Origin: Xanthobacter aminoxidans
GTDB taxonomy: Bacteria; Pseudomonadota; Alphaproteobacteria; Rhizobiales; Xanthobacteraceae
Length of the DNA: 64,000 bases
Assembly: GCF_023571765.1 (NCBI RefSeq)
Contig: NZ_JAMJXC010000012.1
Coordinates: 62,001 to 126,000 of the forward strand
Direction of reading: 5' to 3'
The notes under the pieces were generated by a model. The model saw nothing but the letters and a program-made list of their open reading frames with translations. It searched no databases and was not told the origin of the DNA. The position numbers and the translations under genes are program-made. Of the stretch, positions 44,283-54,800 are shown piece after piece (position 1 is the first letter of the stretch; each line of letters starts with the position of its first letter).

Positions 44283-46442
44283 TCAGGTCCCCGCCGGGCA
44301 GATGGGGGCGGTGACGATGGTGCGCAGGCCGGGGGCGTTCTCCTCGTCGGCGAGCACGCCGTCGAGGCCCTGCACCATGGCCTTGATCATGATGGTGCCG
44401 AAGCCCTGCCGCTCGCCCACCTTGCCCCCGCCGTGGTCGGCGACGATGAGGCGGAAGCGCTCGCGGTGCTGCTCCAGCGCCACCCTGAGCGGGCCGGGGG
44501 CGCCGCCATAGGCATATTTGGCGGTGTTGAGCACCAGCTCGGTCAGGATCAGCCCCAGCCGCACCGCGCGGTCCGCCGCCATCAGCACCGGCGCCACATC
44601 GAGCATGATGTGGGCTTCCCATTCCTTGCCGAGGGCGCTCGTCACCTCGCGGGTGAGGTCGATGAGATAGCGCGAGAGGTCCACCGCCTCCACCTGCTCG
44701 CCGGCATAGAGCTGGCGATGCACGAGGCCCACCGCGGCCACCCGCCGTTCGGCCTCCGTCAGCGCGGTCGCCGCCTCGCTCTCGCCGAGCCGGCGCGATT
44801 GCAGGCGCAGGAAGGAGGAGACCAATTGCAGGCTGTTCTGCACGCGATGGTTCACCTCGCGCATCAGGAAGTCCTTGTGCTGCAACAGCCGCTCGTTCTC
44901 CACCACGGTCAGGGAGAGCTGGCGGTTGAGGTCGCGCACGCGCCGGTTCTGGCGCGCCTGCAGCACGGCGTGGCCGAGGCGGTTGATGGTCTCCACCTCC
45001 GCCAGCGACCAGACGCGCGCCTTGCCGCGCACGGTCTCGCTCCACGCCTCGAACGAGGCGCGCGGGGTGAGCAGGGTCGAGGGATCGGCCGCGCCATCGC
45101 GATGCGGGTTGCCGGCCCAGTTGACCACCTCCACCTGCTCGGCGCGCAGCCACAGCAGCATCAGCGGCGTGTCGCCGGGGATGCTCACCGCCGCGACGCC
45201 GCTGGCCAGCGCGGCGAACTCGGCGGCGGCGGGCAGGAGGGAGGGCAGGGCATGGGTGCTGAAGGCCCGCGCCTGCGCCTTGCCCTCCGCCCAGCGCGCG
45301 ATGCGCCTGAGCGCCGTCTCGTCCGGGCAGCGGCCGGATGCGCGGACGCGGTCGGCCTCCACCACGGCGAAGCCGTCGGCGCCCAGCGCCCGGCGCAGAT
45401 CGTCGCCGTGGCGGGCCAGCACGTCCTCCACCGGAGCGTCGGCGGAGAGATAATCGGCGAGGGAATCCTCGGCGCCGCGCAGCCGGATGCGGTCGCGATA
45501 CTGCATTGCCTCCTCGCGGGCGCGGATCTGGCGGGCGAGGTTGGCGGCCAGGGACTGGCAGGCCATGCGCAGTTCGTAGGGCAGGCGGCGCGGCGTGCGG
45601 TTATGGCAGGCGACGAGCCCCCACAGCACCCCGTCCTTGACGATGGAGACCGAGGCCGAGGCGCCCACCCCCATGTTGCTGAGATACTGGATGTGGATGG
45701 GCGAGACGGAGCGCAGCATCACGTCGGACAGATCGAGTTCCGCGAGCCCGGCCTCGGCCGGACGCAGCGGGGCGGGCTCGTAGGCCACGTCCGGGATCAC
45801 CCGCACGCGGTTGCGCACATAGAGCGCGCGGGCCTGCCGGGGGATGTCGCTGCCGGGGAAGTGGTGGTTGAGGAAGGAGCTCATCTCCTTCGTCTTCGCC
45901 TCGCCGAGCACCGTCCCCGCCTCGTCGTCGAGGAACTGGTAGATCATCACCCGATCGAAGCCGGTGATGCGGCGGAACACGGCGGCGGCTTCTGCACACA
46001 AATTGCGCAGGTCCGGCGCGCGCTCAAAGCTCACAAAAGCGGCATCGAGCCCGGCCAGCACCTCGGCGGCGCCAAGCCGCACCTCCGGCGCCGGCTCCAG
46101 CTCCACCAGGATGCCCTGCGGGGCGCGGTGCAGCAGCACCTCGAAGGTTTCGGCGCGCCCGGCGACGAGGCCGAGGCGGGTGACGCCGTTCTGCGGCGCC
46201 TCACGCAGCGGCGCCGACAGATCCTGTCCGAGCAGGGCGTCGAGGGGGGCGCCGAGCCAGTCCCCGGCGAGCCGGCCTTCGATGTCGCCGGCGCCGCCCA
46301 CCACCGTGCGGGTGCGCGGGTCGGCCACGAGCAGAAGCCCGTGCGGCTGGATGGAGCCCGGAATGTGGATCGGCTCGCGGTCGCAGGCGCCGAGATCCGG
46401 CGTGGTGCGGGGCGCGGTGCGGCTGGCAGAGGCATCATTCAT
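44283..46442 (-). CDS. bphP: Bacteriophytochrome histidine kinase (PAS-GAF-PHY-HisKA_2/HWE)
   Basis: This 719-residue red/far-red light receptor kinase has biliverdin attachment at Cys20 in LGACDREPIHIPGSIQPHG. The GAF domain has HHFPGSDIPRQARALYVRNRVRVIPDV, where the usual PASDIP reads PGSDIP, and SPIHIQYLSNMGVGASASVSIV. PHY follows (about 315-490). The kinase has the HisKA_2/HWE-type phosphoacceptor box REVNHRVQNSLQLVSSFLRLQ and a C-terminal ATPase domain ending GFGTIMIKAMVQGLDG. No heme oxygenase or response-regulator gene is beside it. Start ATG 46442 lacks a clear ribosome-binding site. It is divergent from chaC. Confidence 0.93.
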   Translation of the reverse strand: MNDASASRTAPRTTPDLGACDREPIHIPGSIQPHGLLLVADPRTRTVVGGAGDIEGRLAGDWLGAPLDALLGQDLSAPLREAPQNGVTRLGLVAGRAETFEVLLHRAPQGILVELEPAPEVRLGAAEVLAGLDAAFVSFERAPDLRNLCAEAAAVFRRITGFDRVMIYQFLDDEAGTVLGEAKTKEMSSFLNHHFPGSDIPRQARALYVRNRVRVIPDVAYEPAPLRPAEAGLAELDLSDVMLRSVSPIHIQYLSNMGVGASASVSIVKDGVLWGLVACHNRTPRRLPYELRMACQSLAANLARQIRAREEAMQYRDRIRLRGAEDSLADYLSADAPVEDVLARHGDDLRRALGADGFAVVEADRVRASGRCPDETALRRIARWAEGKAQARAFSTHALPSLLPAAAEFAALASGVAAVSIPGDTPLMLLWLRAEQVEVVNWAGNPHRDGAADPSTLLTPRASFEAWSETVRGKARVWSLAEVETINRLGHAVLQARQNRRVRDLNRQLSLTVVENERLLQHKDFLMREVNHRVQNSLQLVSSFLRLQSRRLGESEAATALTEAERRVAAVGLVHRQLYAGEQVEAVDLSRYLIDLTREVTSALGKEWEAHIMLDVAPVLMAADRAVRLGLILTELVLNTAKYAYGGAPGPLRVALEQHRERFRLIVADHGGGKVGERQGFGTIMIKAMVQGLDGVLADEENAPGLRTIVTAPICPAGT

Positions 46443-46754
46443 GCGGGGCAGTTCGCGCTCGTGCTCGCGGCGCGGGCGATCCCGCGCCGATGATGGACCG
46501 GAGCCGGCCGCGCCCCCCGGCGAAGCCCCCGATGCCTGCGTCCCTCGCCGGCGGTAACCGAAGGCGGTGGACGCAGTTTGTTCTCTGTTCATCGCACGGC
46601 ATCTGCTGCCAAGCCAAATGCCAAGCCGCGGCAGAGCCGCATTCTCCCTCACATATCGCGCCGAAGGCGTGCCATGCCGTACCCGGGGAAGGCGGGCCGC
46701 CCGTGGCGGGCACCCATGGGAATTGGCGCGGTTCCTGCTTAAATAGGGACAGCC

Positions 46755-47444
46755 ATGAAGATGCATTCTCTCACCCGCGAACTCATCGAGGCCGGCGGCA
46801 TCGACGCGCTGGTGGCGCGCGACGCGCCGGACCTTGCCGTGCTCACGGAGGCCGAGCGCGCCGCCTCCCTCAACGTCACCCTGGCGGCGCGGCCGGAGGG
46901 GCCGGCCTGGCTGTTCGCCTACGGCTCGCTGATCTGGAACCCGACCGTGCGGGTGGAGGAATGCCGCGTCGGCCGCATCGACGGCTGGCACCGCGCCTTC
47001 TGCCTGGAGACGGTGGTGGGGCGCGGCTCGCCGGCCTATCCCGGCCTGACCCTCGCCCTCGATGCGGGCGGCGACTGCACCGGCGTCGCCCTCCGCCTGC
47101 CCGAGGAGGGGCTGGAGCACGAACTCTCCCTGCTGTGGCGGCGGGAAATGCTGGCCGGTGCCTATGTGCCGCGCTGGCTGGAGGTGAGCGATCCCGCCGG
47201 CGGGCACATCGGTTGCGCCATCGCCTTCACCATGGACCGCACCAACCCGCATTACGCCGGCGGGCTGAGCGAGGCAGAGGTGGTGGACCGGCTCGCCAAT
47301 GCCCAGGGCGCCATCGGCTCCGCCGCCGACTATCTGTTCGCCACCTGCGAGGGACTGGCCGGGCACGGGGTGCGCGATCCCGCCCTCGACGCGCTCGCGG
47401 ACGCGGTGCGCAAGCGCCGGCAGGCGCAAAACTCGCAAGGATAG
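46755..47444 (+). CDS. chaC: Gamma-glutamylcyclotransferase (ChaC-like)
   Basis: ChaC cleaves glutathione to 5-oxoproline and Cys-Gly in the cytosol. The 229-residue protein has LFAYGSLIWNP, the substrate-binding motif of the family, then GWHRAFCLET and the catalytic-Glu region LWRREMLAGAYVPRWLEV. TNPHYAGGLSEAEVVDRLANAQGAIGSAADYLF is the conserved C-terminal part. It is convergent with an AraC-type regulator; two GC-rich hairpins separate them. Confidence 0.93.
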   Translation: MKMHSLTRELIEAGGIDALVARDAPDLAVLTEAERAASLNVTLAARPEGPAWLFAYGSLIWNPTVRVEECRVGRIDGWHRAFCLETVVGRGSPAYPGLTLALDAGGDCTGVALRLPEEGLEHELSLLWRREMLAGAYVPRWLEVSDPAGGHIGCAIAFTMDRTNPHYAGGLSEAEVVDRLANAQGAIGSAADYLFATCEGLAGHGVRDPALDALADAVRKRRQAQNSQG

Positions 47445-47458
47445 CGCCGGAAGGCGCT
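47443..47458. terminator. Hairpin between chaC and the araC-type gene
   Basis: AGCGCC-GGAA-GGCGCT overlaps the chaC stop. A second, imperfect stem with the same GGAA loop lies at 47472-47488. GGAA is a stable tetraloop. A short T-run is lacking, so termination is likely but weak. Confidence 0.5.
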
Positions 47459-47486
47459 CTAATCCTAGGATGACGCCGGAAGGCGG

Positions 47487-48464
47487 TCAGCCCGCCTGGC
47501 TGACGTCGGCCCGTTCGGCGCGGGCGACGCCGGCGGCTGCCTGGTTGGCCTCGGTGCGGAAGGCCGAGGGGGCGCGGCCGAAGGTGCGGCGGAACAGCCG
47601 GTTGAAGGTGGCGATGTCGTTGAAGCCGGCCTCGAACGCGATGTCCGACACCTTCTTCCCGGCATTGACGGGATCGAGCAGGGCGGCGCCCGCATATTTC
47701 AGGCGCGCGGCGGTGATGTGTTCCCGCAGGGTGGTGCCGTGCTTCTGGAACATCTTCTGGAGCGTGCGCACGTTGAGCTTGTAGCGCTGCGCCACCTGGG
47801 CCACGCCGTAATCCTGCTGGCGGCAATTGGCGGCGATGTCGGCGAGGATGTCGCGGAAGAGATGGTCGCCGGCGGGCGTGCTGCCGAGCTCGTACTCGCG
47901 TGCAACCGACATGAGCGCGAGCAGGCCGGCCTCGCAGGCCCGCGCCAAGGCCGGCGGCAGGTCGCGCCCGACGATGCACTGTGCCTGCGTGATGAGCAGT
48001 TCCACCGACGCATCCGGCGTCGTGGACAGCGCGCTGCCGCCCGCGGCCGCCGCTCCGGCGCCCGGCGAGCGGTCCGGGGCCGCCACCAGAATCACCGACC
48101 CGGCGGGGAAGTGGATGTCCGCGCCGCGCCGTACCGTTGCTAGGAAGGGCACGTTGGCCGGGATCGGTTGTGCAGGGCCCTGATCAAACGCGATGGTAGA
48201 GGATTCGCTGGCCCGGCCCGCCAGAGTTAGCGGCAGCTCCAGTGCGGTCATGCGCAGGGCGCCCAATTGTGGCGCCTCCGCACAAATAATGGCCACATTC
48301 GGTAACAGCGTCTGACGCACGGTTAACCGCTTGTTAACCGCCTTGACCTTGGGCAGGACCGCATCGCTACCTTGCAACAGCGCGCGATGAGACTGTGAGT
48401 TTGACGCAGAGCAATCATGAATACTCAAATATTGCGTCTGCGAAATCTTTTGAAATCCCTCCAT
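47487..48464 (-). CDS. AraC-family transcriptional regulator
   Basis: This 325-residue regulator has a C-terminal double-HTH domain (about 215-312): YGVAQVAQRYKLNVRTLQKMFQKHGTTLREHI and KKVSDIAFEAGFNDIATFNRLFRRTFGRAPSAFR. The N-terminal region (about 40-200) resembles the AraC-binding-like domain of OxyR-independent AraC proteins with a jelly-roll part. The upstream 399 bases lead to the giant autotransporter gene, divergently transcribed, so it is a candidate regulator of that gene. Effector unknown. Confidence 0.88.
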   Translation of the reverse strand: MEGFQKISQTQYLSIHDCSASNSQSHRALLQGSDAVLPKVKAVNKRLTVRQTLLPNVAIICAEAPQLGALRMTALELPLTLAGRASESSTIAFDQGPAQPIPANVPFLATVRRGADIHFPAGSVILVAAPDRSPGAGAAAAGGSALSTTPDASVELLITQAQCIVGRDLPPALARACEAGLLALMSVAREYELGSTPAGDHLFRDILADIAANCRQQDYGVAQVAQRYKLNVRTLQKMFQKHGTTLREHITAARLKYAGAALLDPVNAGKKVSDIAFEAGFNDIATFNRLFRRTFGRAPSAFRTEANQAAAGVARAERADVSQAG

Positions 48465-48863
48465 GACTGGCCGCCACGCCTCCCTTGACGGGCGCTACAA
48501 CACGGCAAACAGAGTCTAAACGCAATCCGCGCTACGACGTTACCGGTAGTTCTTCTATCTGCGCCTGAGCTGTATGGTGGTTGCAGGCAACCACCAAATG
48601 CCGGATTTATGGTTAAGTCATTGAATTTAATTCATAAATCGAACTATGGCAGAAGTGCAACACCTCACGCGAATATGAAGAAGTTCGCTTTTTGAGCATC
48701 GTTGATTCGCGTGCTGCGGAGAGGCGATTGCAGACGCTGGGTAAGTTCGCGTCAGTTCGAGGAGTGTGAGAATCGCTCCACAACCGACGGTCGCAGATTG
48801 TGGCGGTCAAAACAGGTTCAGCCGGCAGAGGGTTCCTCCTGTCGCTGCATGTTGGGGGTGAAG
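48465..48863. other. AT-rich divergent control region of the autotransporter
   Basis: This 399-base gap is clearly richer in A and T than the genome around it. It contains a hairpin TGGTGGTTG-CAGG-CAACCACCA at 48575-48596 and an AT-rich stretch (48606-48650, with TTGAATTTAATTCATAAATC) likely to hold the promoter. No clean -35/-10 pair can be fixed. No small gene is supported. Confidence 0.6.
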
Positions 48864-51800
48864 ATGGTCAATACGGGCGGCACCATCCTGTCTGGCGCGA
48901 ATGTTCGGTCTTCCGCGAAGGGGGCATCCGTAACCCGCGGCCGGGCACGGGCGCTTCTCCTCAGCTCCGCACTGGCGACGGTGCTTGCGGGCGTCATTCA
49001 GCCGGGAACGGCGAATGCGGCTGATCCGTGCGTGGGCAATGCCGGCAGCAATCCTACGTCGATCACCTGCTCGGGCGGTCCTGCAGCGCAGGGAGCGGCG
49101 TTCACGACCAAGAATAATGTGACGGTGACGTCCGACGGGACCACTAACATTACCAGTGGCGGATTGTCTGTTACGGCCAAAGAAACCACGTTTATTGGAT
49201 CATTCGGCAAGGACATTACGGCCAATGGTATGGCCGGATCATTCACGGGCGGAAATAACGGCATTCGCCTCGATGCGGATGGCGGCATTACGGATGGCAG
49301 TGTCCAGTTCAATAACTTCTCCGGATCTGCCCACGGAACCACTGGAAACGGAATTTACCTGCGCGGCGGATCGATCCAGCTGAACAATTTCAGCGGAACC
49401 GCAACGGGTGATAGTGGTGATGGCGTTCATGTTGAGGCCGGCGCACTCGGCTCCATCTCAGCAAACAGTTTCTCAGGAACTGCCACGGGCAGTGTCAATG
49501 GAATTTCGCTAAATGCTGCCGGTGTAATTCCGGGCAGTACAGCCATCTCTCTGAATAATTTCAGTGGCACGGCGACCGGTGGCACCGGCACCGGCATTCT
49601 TCTCTATACGAATGTCGGCAACATCAGCGTCAACAACTTCACTGGTACGGCGACCGGCGGCGATAACGGCATCGGCGCCACGACCCTTGTCGGCGACATC
49701 ACCATGACCGGCTTCGCCGGCTCCGCCACCGGCACCGAGGCGAGCAGCAACGGCATCAACCTGAATGCCGTCGCCGGCGACATCACCTTCTCGTCCACGC
49801 CCGCCGCGTTCGTGAGTGGCGGCACCAACGGCCTCAACTTCAACGCCCTCGGCACCGTCAACGCGACCACCAACGGCGGCTTCTTCTCCGGCACCACCGG
49901 CAGCGGTGCGAGCCTGAACGCCCGTGAAGTGGACCTGACGGCCAACAACAGCTTCTTCACCGGCGGCACCAACGGCGTCGCGGCCCTCGGCACCAACCTC
50001 GATCTCAATTTCGTCGGCGGCACCGCCATCGGCACCTCGGGCGATGGCATCAACGCCACCGCGGTGGGCTTCTCCCTCGGCGGAACGCAGATCCCGGCGG
50101 TGGCTGACGTCAGCACCAGCGGCACCTTCGTCCAGGGCGGCACCAACGGCATCAACGCCACCGCCACTTCTGTCGGCCTCACCGGCATCGGCGTGGACGC
50201 CACCACCACCGTGACCGCGAATGGCGGGTCGGTGACCGGCGGCACGGGCGCCGGCATCTTCGCCTCGGCCATCACCGCGCCGGTCACGGGCGGCCCGAAC
50301 ACCGCCTCCACCACCGTGCAGGGCTCGGCCGACGTCACCGGCGGCTCCAACGGCATCTTCGCCCTGGCCGGCAGCCTCAACGGCAATGCCAACACCACGG
50401 TGAACGTCTCCGGCGACGTGGAAGGCACCAACGGCAACGGTGTCTTCGCCCTCGGCGCCAGCGTCGGCTCTTTCTCCGGCTTCGACCCCAACGATCCCTC
50501 GACCTGGAATTCGGCGGTCGGCACCGGCAAGGCCACGGTCGACGTCACCACCAAGGACAATGTCACCGCAGGCAACGGCACCGGCATCCTCGCCGTGGGC
50601 ATCGGCACCGGCAATGAAGTGACCGTCGACGCCCGCGACAATGTCGACGCCACCGGCGGCTTCGGCGTGCTGGCCGGCTCCATCGGTACCGGCGGCACCG
50701 TGGATGTCACCACGAAGAGCGTCTCCGGCACCCAGGGCGGTGTGCTCGGCTTCAACACCGATGGCAATGTGAACGTCCACACCACCGGCACGGTGGAGGT
50801 CGCCTCGGGCGGCCTGATCGGCGTCGGCGCCATCTCCAACAACGGCAATGCGACCGTTAACTTCTCCGGCGTCATCGACCCGCCGCTGATCGGCGCCGGC
50901 TCGCTGACCATCGGCAACGGCACCGCCACCACCAACACGGCCGGCACCATCGACGCCGACCTCATCGGCGTGATTGCCCTGAACGTGGGCGACGGCCGCG
51001 CGGTGGTGGACAACAACGCCTCGGTCCAGTCCAGCGTGGGTGCCAACCCGCTGCTCGGCGTCGGCGGCATCAAGGTCGGCAACAACAATGCCGGCCTCGA
51101 CGTTGACGTCCAGAACAACGGCGTCGTCACCGACTATGCGGTGGGCGTGCTCGGCCTCGCGGTCGGCAACGGCAACGACGTCTCGGTGAACAACAAGGGC
51201 GTGGTCGATGCCGGCTTCCTCGGCGTCGGCGGCATCGTCGTCGGTGAAGGCACCGGCGTCGAGACGGTGAAGGTCCGCAACTCCGGCGCCATCGAGACCG
51301 ATGGCATCGGCGTGCTGGGCGCGGCCCTCGATCTGAACGGCACCGGCGCCGGCACCAATGTCGACGTCAACAACTCCGGCACCGTTACCGGCGGCTTCCT
51401 CGGCGTCGCGGGCATCGCGGTGGGCGAGGGCTCCGGCACCACGGTGAAGGTGGTGAACTCCGGCGCCATCTCTGACAATGCGGGCATCGGCGTGCTCGCC
51501 GGCGCCTTCGGCGACAATCACACCGTCACCCTCAATAACCAGGGCGCGATCACCGCCGACCTCGGCGGCGTGGTCGGCGTGGTGGGCGGCGACAACGGCA
51601 AGCTCAACGTCACCAACTCCGGCGCCATCTCCACCCAGGGCGCGGCCGTCGCCGGCCTCGTGGTGGGTGACGAGGGCCAGGTGAAGGTCACCAACACCGG
51701 CGCCATCACCGGCGGCCTGCTGGGCGTGGGCGGTGTCGTGATCGGCGACAACACCACTGGCATCGCCACCACCGTGGAGGTGAAGAACTCCGCGGCCATC

Positions 51801-54800
51801 ACCAATGACGGCATCGGCGTGCTGGGCGGCGGCATCGGCGACAATCAGGTGGTGAAGGTCTCCACCTCCGGCGCCATCGACTCCGGCCTGCTCGGCGTGG
51901 GCGGCTTCTCCATCGGCGCCAACGGCAATGTGGATGTGAAGACCACCGCGGCCGTCACCTCCGGCGGCGCGGGCGTGGTCGGCGCCGGCATCGGCGACAA
52001 TTCGGTGGTGAAGGTCACCACCGGCGAGCAGGTGGATGGCACCTTCCTCGGCGTCGGCGGCCTCATCGGCGGCGCGGGCTCGCAGCTCACCATCGTCACC
52101 GAGGACAAGGTGACCTCCTCCGACGGCTTCGGCGTCGCGGCCCTCGGCCTCGGCACCGGCCAGACCATCAACGTGACCACCCAGCAGGAAGTCTCCGGCG
52201 ACCTGCTCGGTGTCGGCGCGCTGAACCTCGGCGGCGGCGGCACCACGGTGAACGTCGAGACCCAGGCCAAGGTCACCTCGGCTTCCGGCTTCGGCGTGCT
52301 GGGCGGCTCCATCGGCACCGGCGCCAACACGGTGAACGTCACCACCCAGAAGCAGGTCTCCGGCGACCTGCTCGGCGTGGGCGGCGTCATCGGCGGCACG
52401 GGCGGCACCCTCACCATCAAGACCATGGACACGGTCGACAGCGCCAACGGCTTCGGCGTGGCGGCCCTCGGCCTCGGCTCCAACACCATCGACGTGACCA
52501 CCGACAAGGCGGTGACCGGCCGCTACCTCGGCGTCGGCGCGCTGGCGCTCGGCGACAGCAACAGCGTCACGGTCCACACCAAGGACACGGTGAAGTCCGC
52601 TGACGGCCTCGGCGTGTTCGGCGGCGCCATCGGCACCGGCGCCAACACGGTGAGCGTCACCACCGACAAGGCGGTCGAAGGCCGCTACCTCGGCGTCGGC
52701 GCCCTCGGCATCGGCGACACCAACACCGTCACGGTCCACACCCTTGACACCGTGACCTCCTCGGACGGCTTCGGCGTCTTCGGCGGCGGCCTCGGCACCG
52801 GTGCCAGCACCGTCTCGGTCACCACCGACAAGGCGGTGACGGGCGACCTGCTCGGCGTGGGCGGCCTCATCGGCGGCACCGGCGGCACCCTGACCGTCGA
52901 GACCAAGGACACCGTGGACAGCGCCAACGGCTTCGGCGTGGCGGCCCTCGGCTTCGGCTCCAACACCATCGACGTGACCACCGACAAGGCGGTGACCGGC
53001 CGCTACCTCGGCGTAGGCGCCCTGGCGCTGGGCGACACCAACGCGGTGACGGTCCACACCAAGGACACGGTGAAGTCGGCGGACGGCTTCGGTGTGTTCG
53101 GTGGCGCCATCGGCGGCGGCGCCAACACCGTGAAGGTCACCACCGACCAGACGGTCGATGGCCGCCTCCTCGGCGTCGGCGGCATCCTCGGCGCCACCGG
53201 CGGCTCGCTGGACATCAACACCAAGGCGGCCGTGACCTCCACGGACGGCTTCGGTGTCGCCGGCCTCGCCTTCGGCAACAACAACACCGTGAAGGTGCTC
53301 ACCGAGGGCACCGTGAGCGGTGACCTGCTCGGCGTCGGCGCCCTCTCCATCGGCGACGGTGGCACGGTGGACGTGCACACGCTGGCGGCCGTCACCTCGG
53401 CCAACGGCATCGGCGTCCTCGGCGGCAACATCGGCGCCGGCCAGCAGGTGACCGTGGTCACCGACGGCACGGTCAACGCCGCCATCGCCGGCGTCGTCGG
53501 CTTCAACACCGGCGGCAACACCGACGTCACGGTCAACCAGAAGGTGTCGGTCGCGGCCGGCGGCTTCATCGGCGCGGCGGCCATCGCCGGCGGCACCGGC
53601 AACGCCACCCTGACGATCAACGGCGTCATCGACCCGCCCGCGATCGGCGGCGGCGCGCTGACCATCGGCTCGGGCACCGCCACGGTGAACGTGAACGCCG
53701 AGGTCCAGGCGACCACCATCGGCATCGTCGGCGCCAACATCGGCAACGGCGCCATCGACGTGAACGTCAATGCGGGCGGCACCATCAAGTCCGACGGCAT
53801 CGGCATCCTGACCTTCAAGCTCGGCGACGGCCCGACCACCATCGACGTGGATGCGGCGGTCGGCGGCCTCAGCGGCGCGGCCACCGGCGGCGATGGCATC
53901 TTCGCCCTCGCCTTCGGCGAAAGCCCGGTGACCATCAACACCACCGCCAACGGCACCATCAATGCCGGCGACGACGGCATCTCGGTGGGCCACATCGGCG
54001 GCGGCAACATCACCATCACCACCAACGGGACGATCACCGCCGGCGACGAGGGCATCCAGGTGCTCTCGGCGGCGCTGACCACCGGCGACGTGACCGTGAC
54101 CAACAACGCGGCCATCACCGCCACCGACAACGGCATCTTCATCCTGAAGGGCGGCGACGGCGCGGTGCTGGTGAATGCCAACGCCAACGTCACCTCCACC
54201 ACCGCCAACGGCGTCGAGGCCAATGTCCTCTTCGGCACCGGCGACGTGACGGTGAACCAGGGGGCCTCGACCACCATCGCGGCCCAGGACTTCGGCGTGA
54301 TCGCCTCGAAGACCTTCGGCACCGGCAACGTGTCGGTGACGACGGGCACGGCCTCGGCCATCAATGCCACCGCGGGCGGCATCTTCGCCGGCCGGTTCGC
54401 CGGCACGGGTGACGTGGTGGTCACCACCGGCCTCCTCAGCAACATCACCACCGTGGGCAACGGCATCGAGGCCCAGTCCATCGGCTCCACCGGCAACGTC
54501 ACCGTGACCACCGGCACCACCAGCGGTGTGACCGCGGGCGGCGACGGCATCGTGGCGAACAAGTTCGCCGGCTCCGGTGACGTCTTCCTCACCACCGGCA
54601 CGTCCAGCGCGGTGGCTGCGGGCGACGATGGCCTCACCGCCACCAACTTCGCCTTCGGCCCGGGCAACGACGTCTTCGTCGCCACCGGCGTCAACTCGGT
54701 GGTCCTCGCCAACGACAAGGGCATCCGCGCCGGCGGCTGGGACAACGTCACCGTCAACACCTCCGACGGCAGCATCATCCGCGGCGACGCGGACATGACC

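Noticed and set aside
46443-47438. An upstream in-frame extension of the phytochrome gene through chaC
   Set aside because: Phytochrome similarity begins at ATG 46442; the extension runs antisense to the well-supported chaC gene.
49600-54000. Regular repeats suggestive of a CRISPR array
   Set aside because: The repeats are in frame, encode a solenoid protein, lack unique spacers of constant length, and no cas gene is present.
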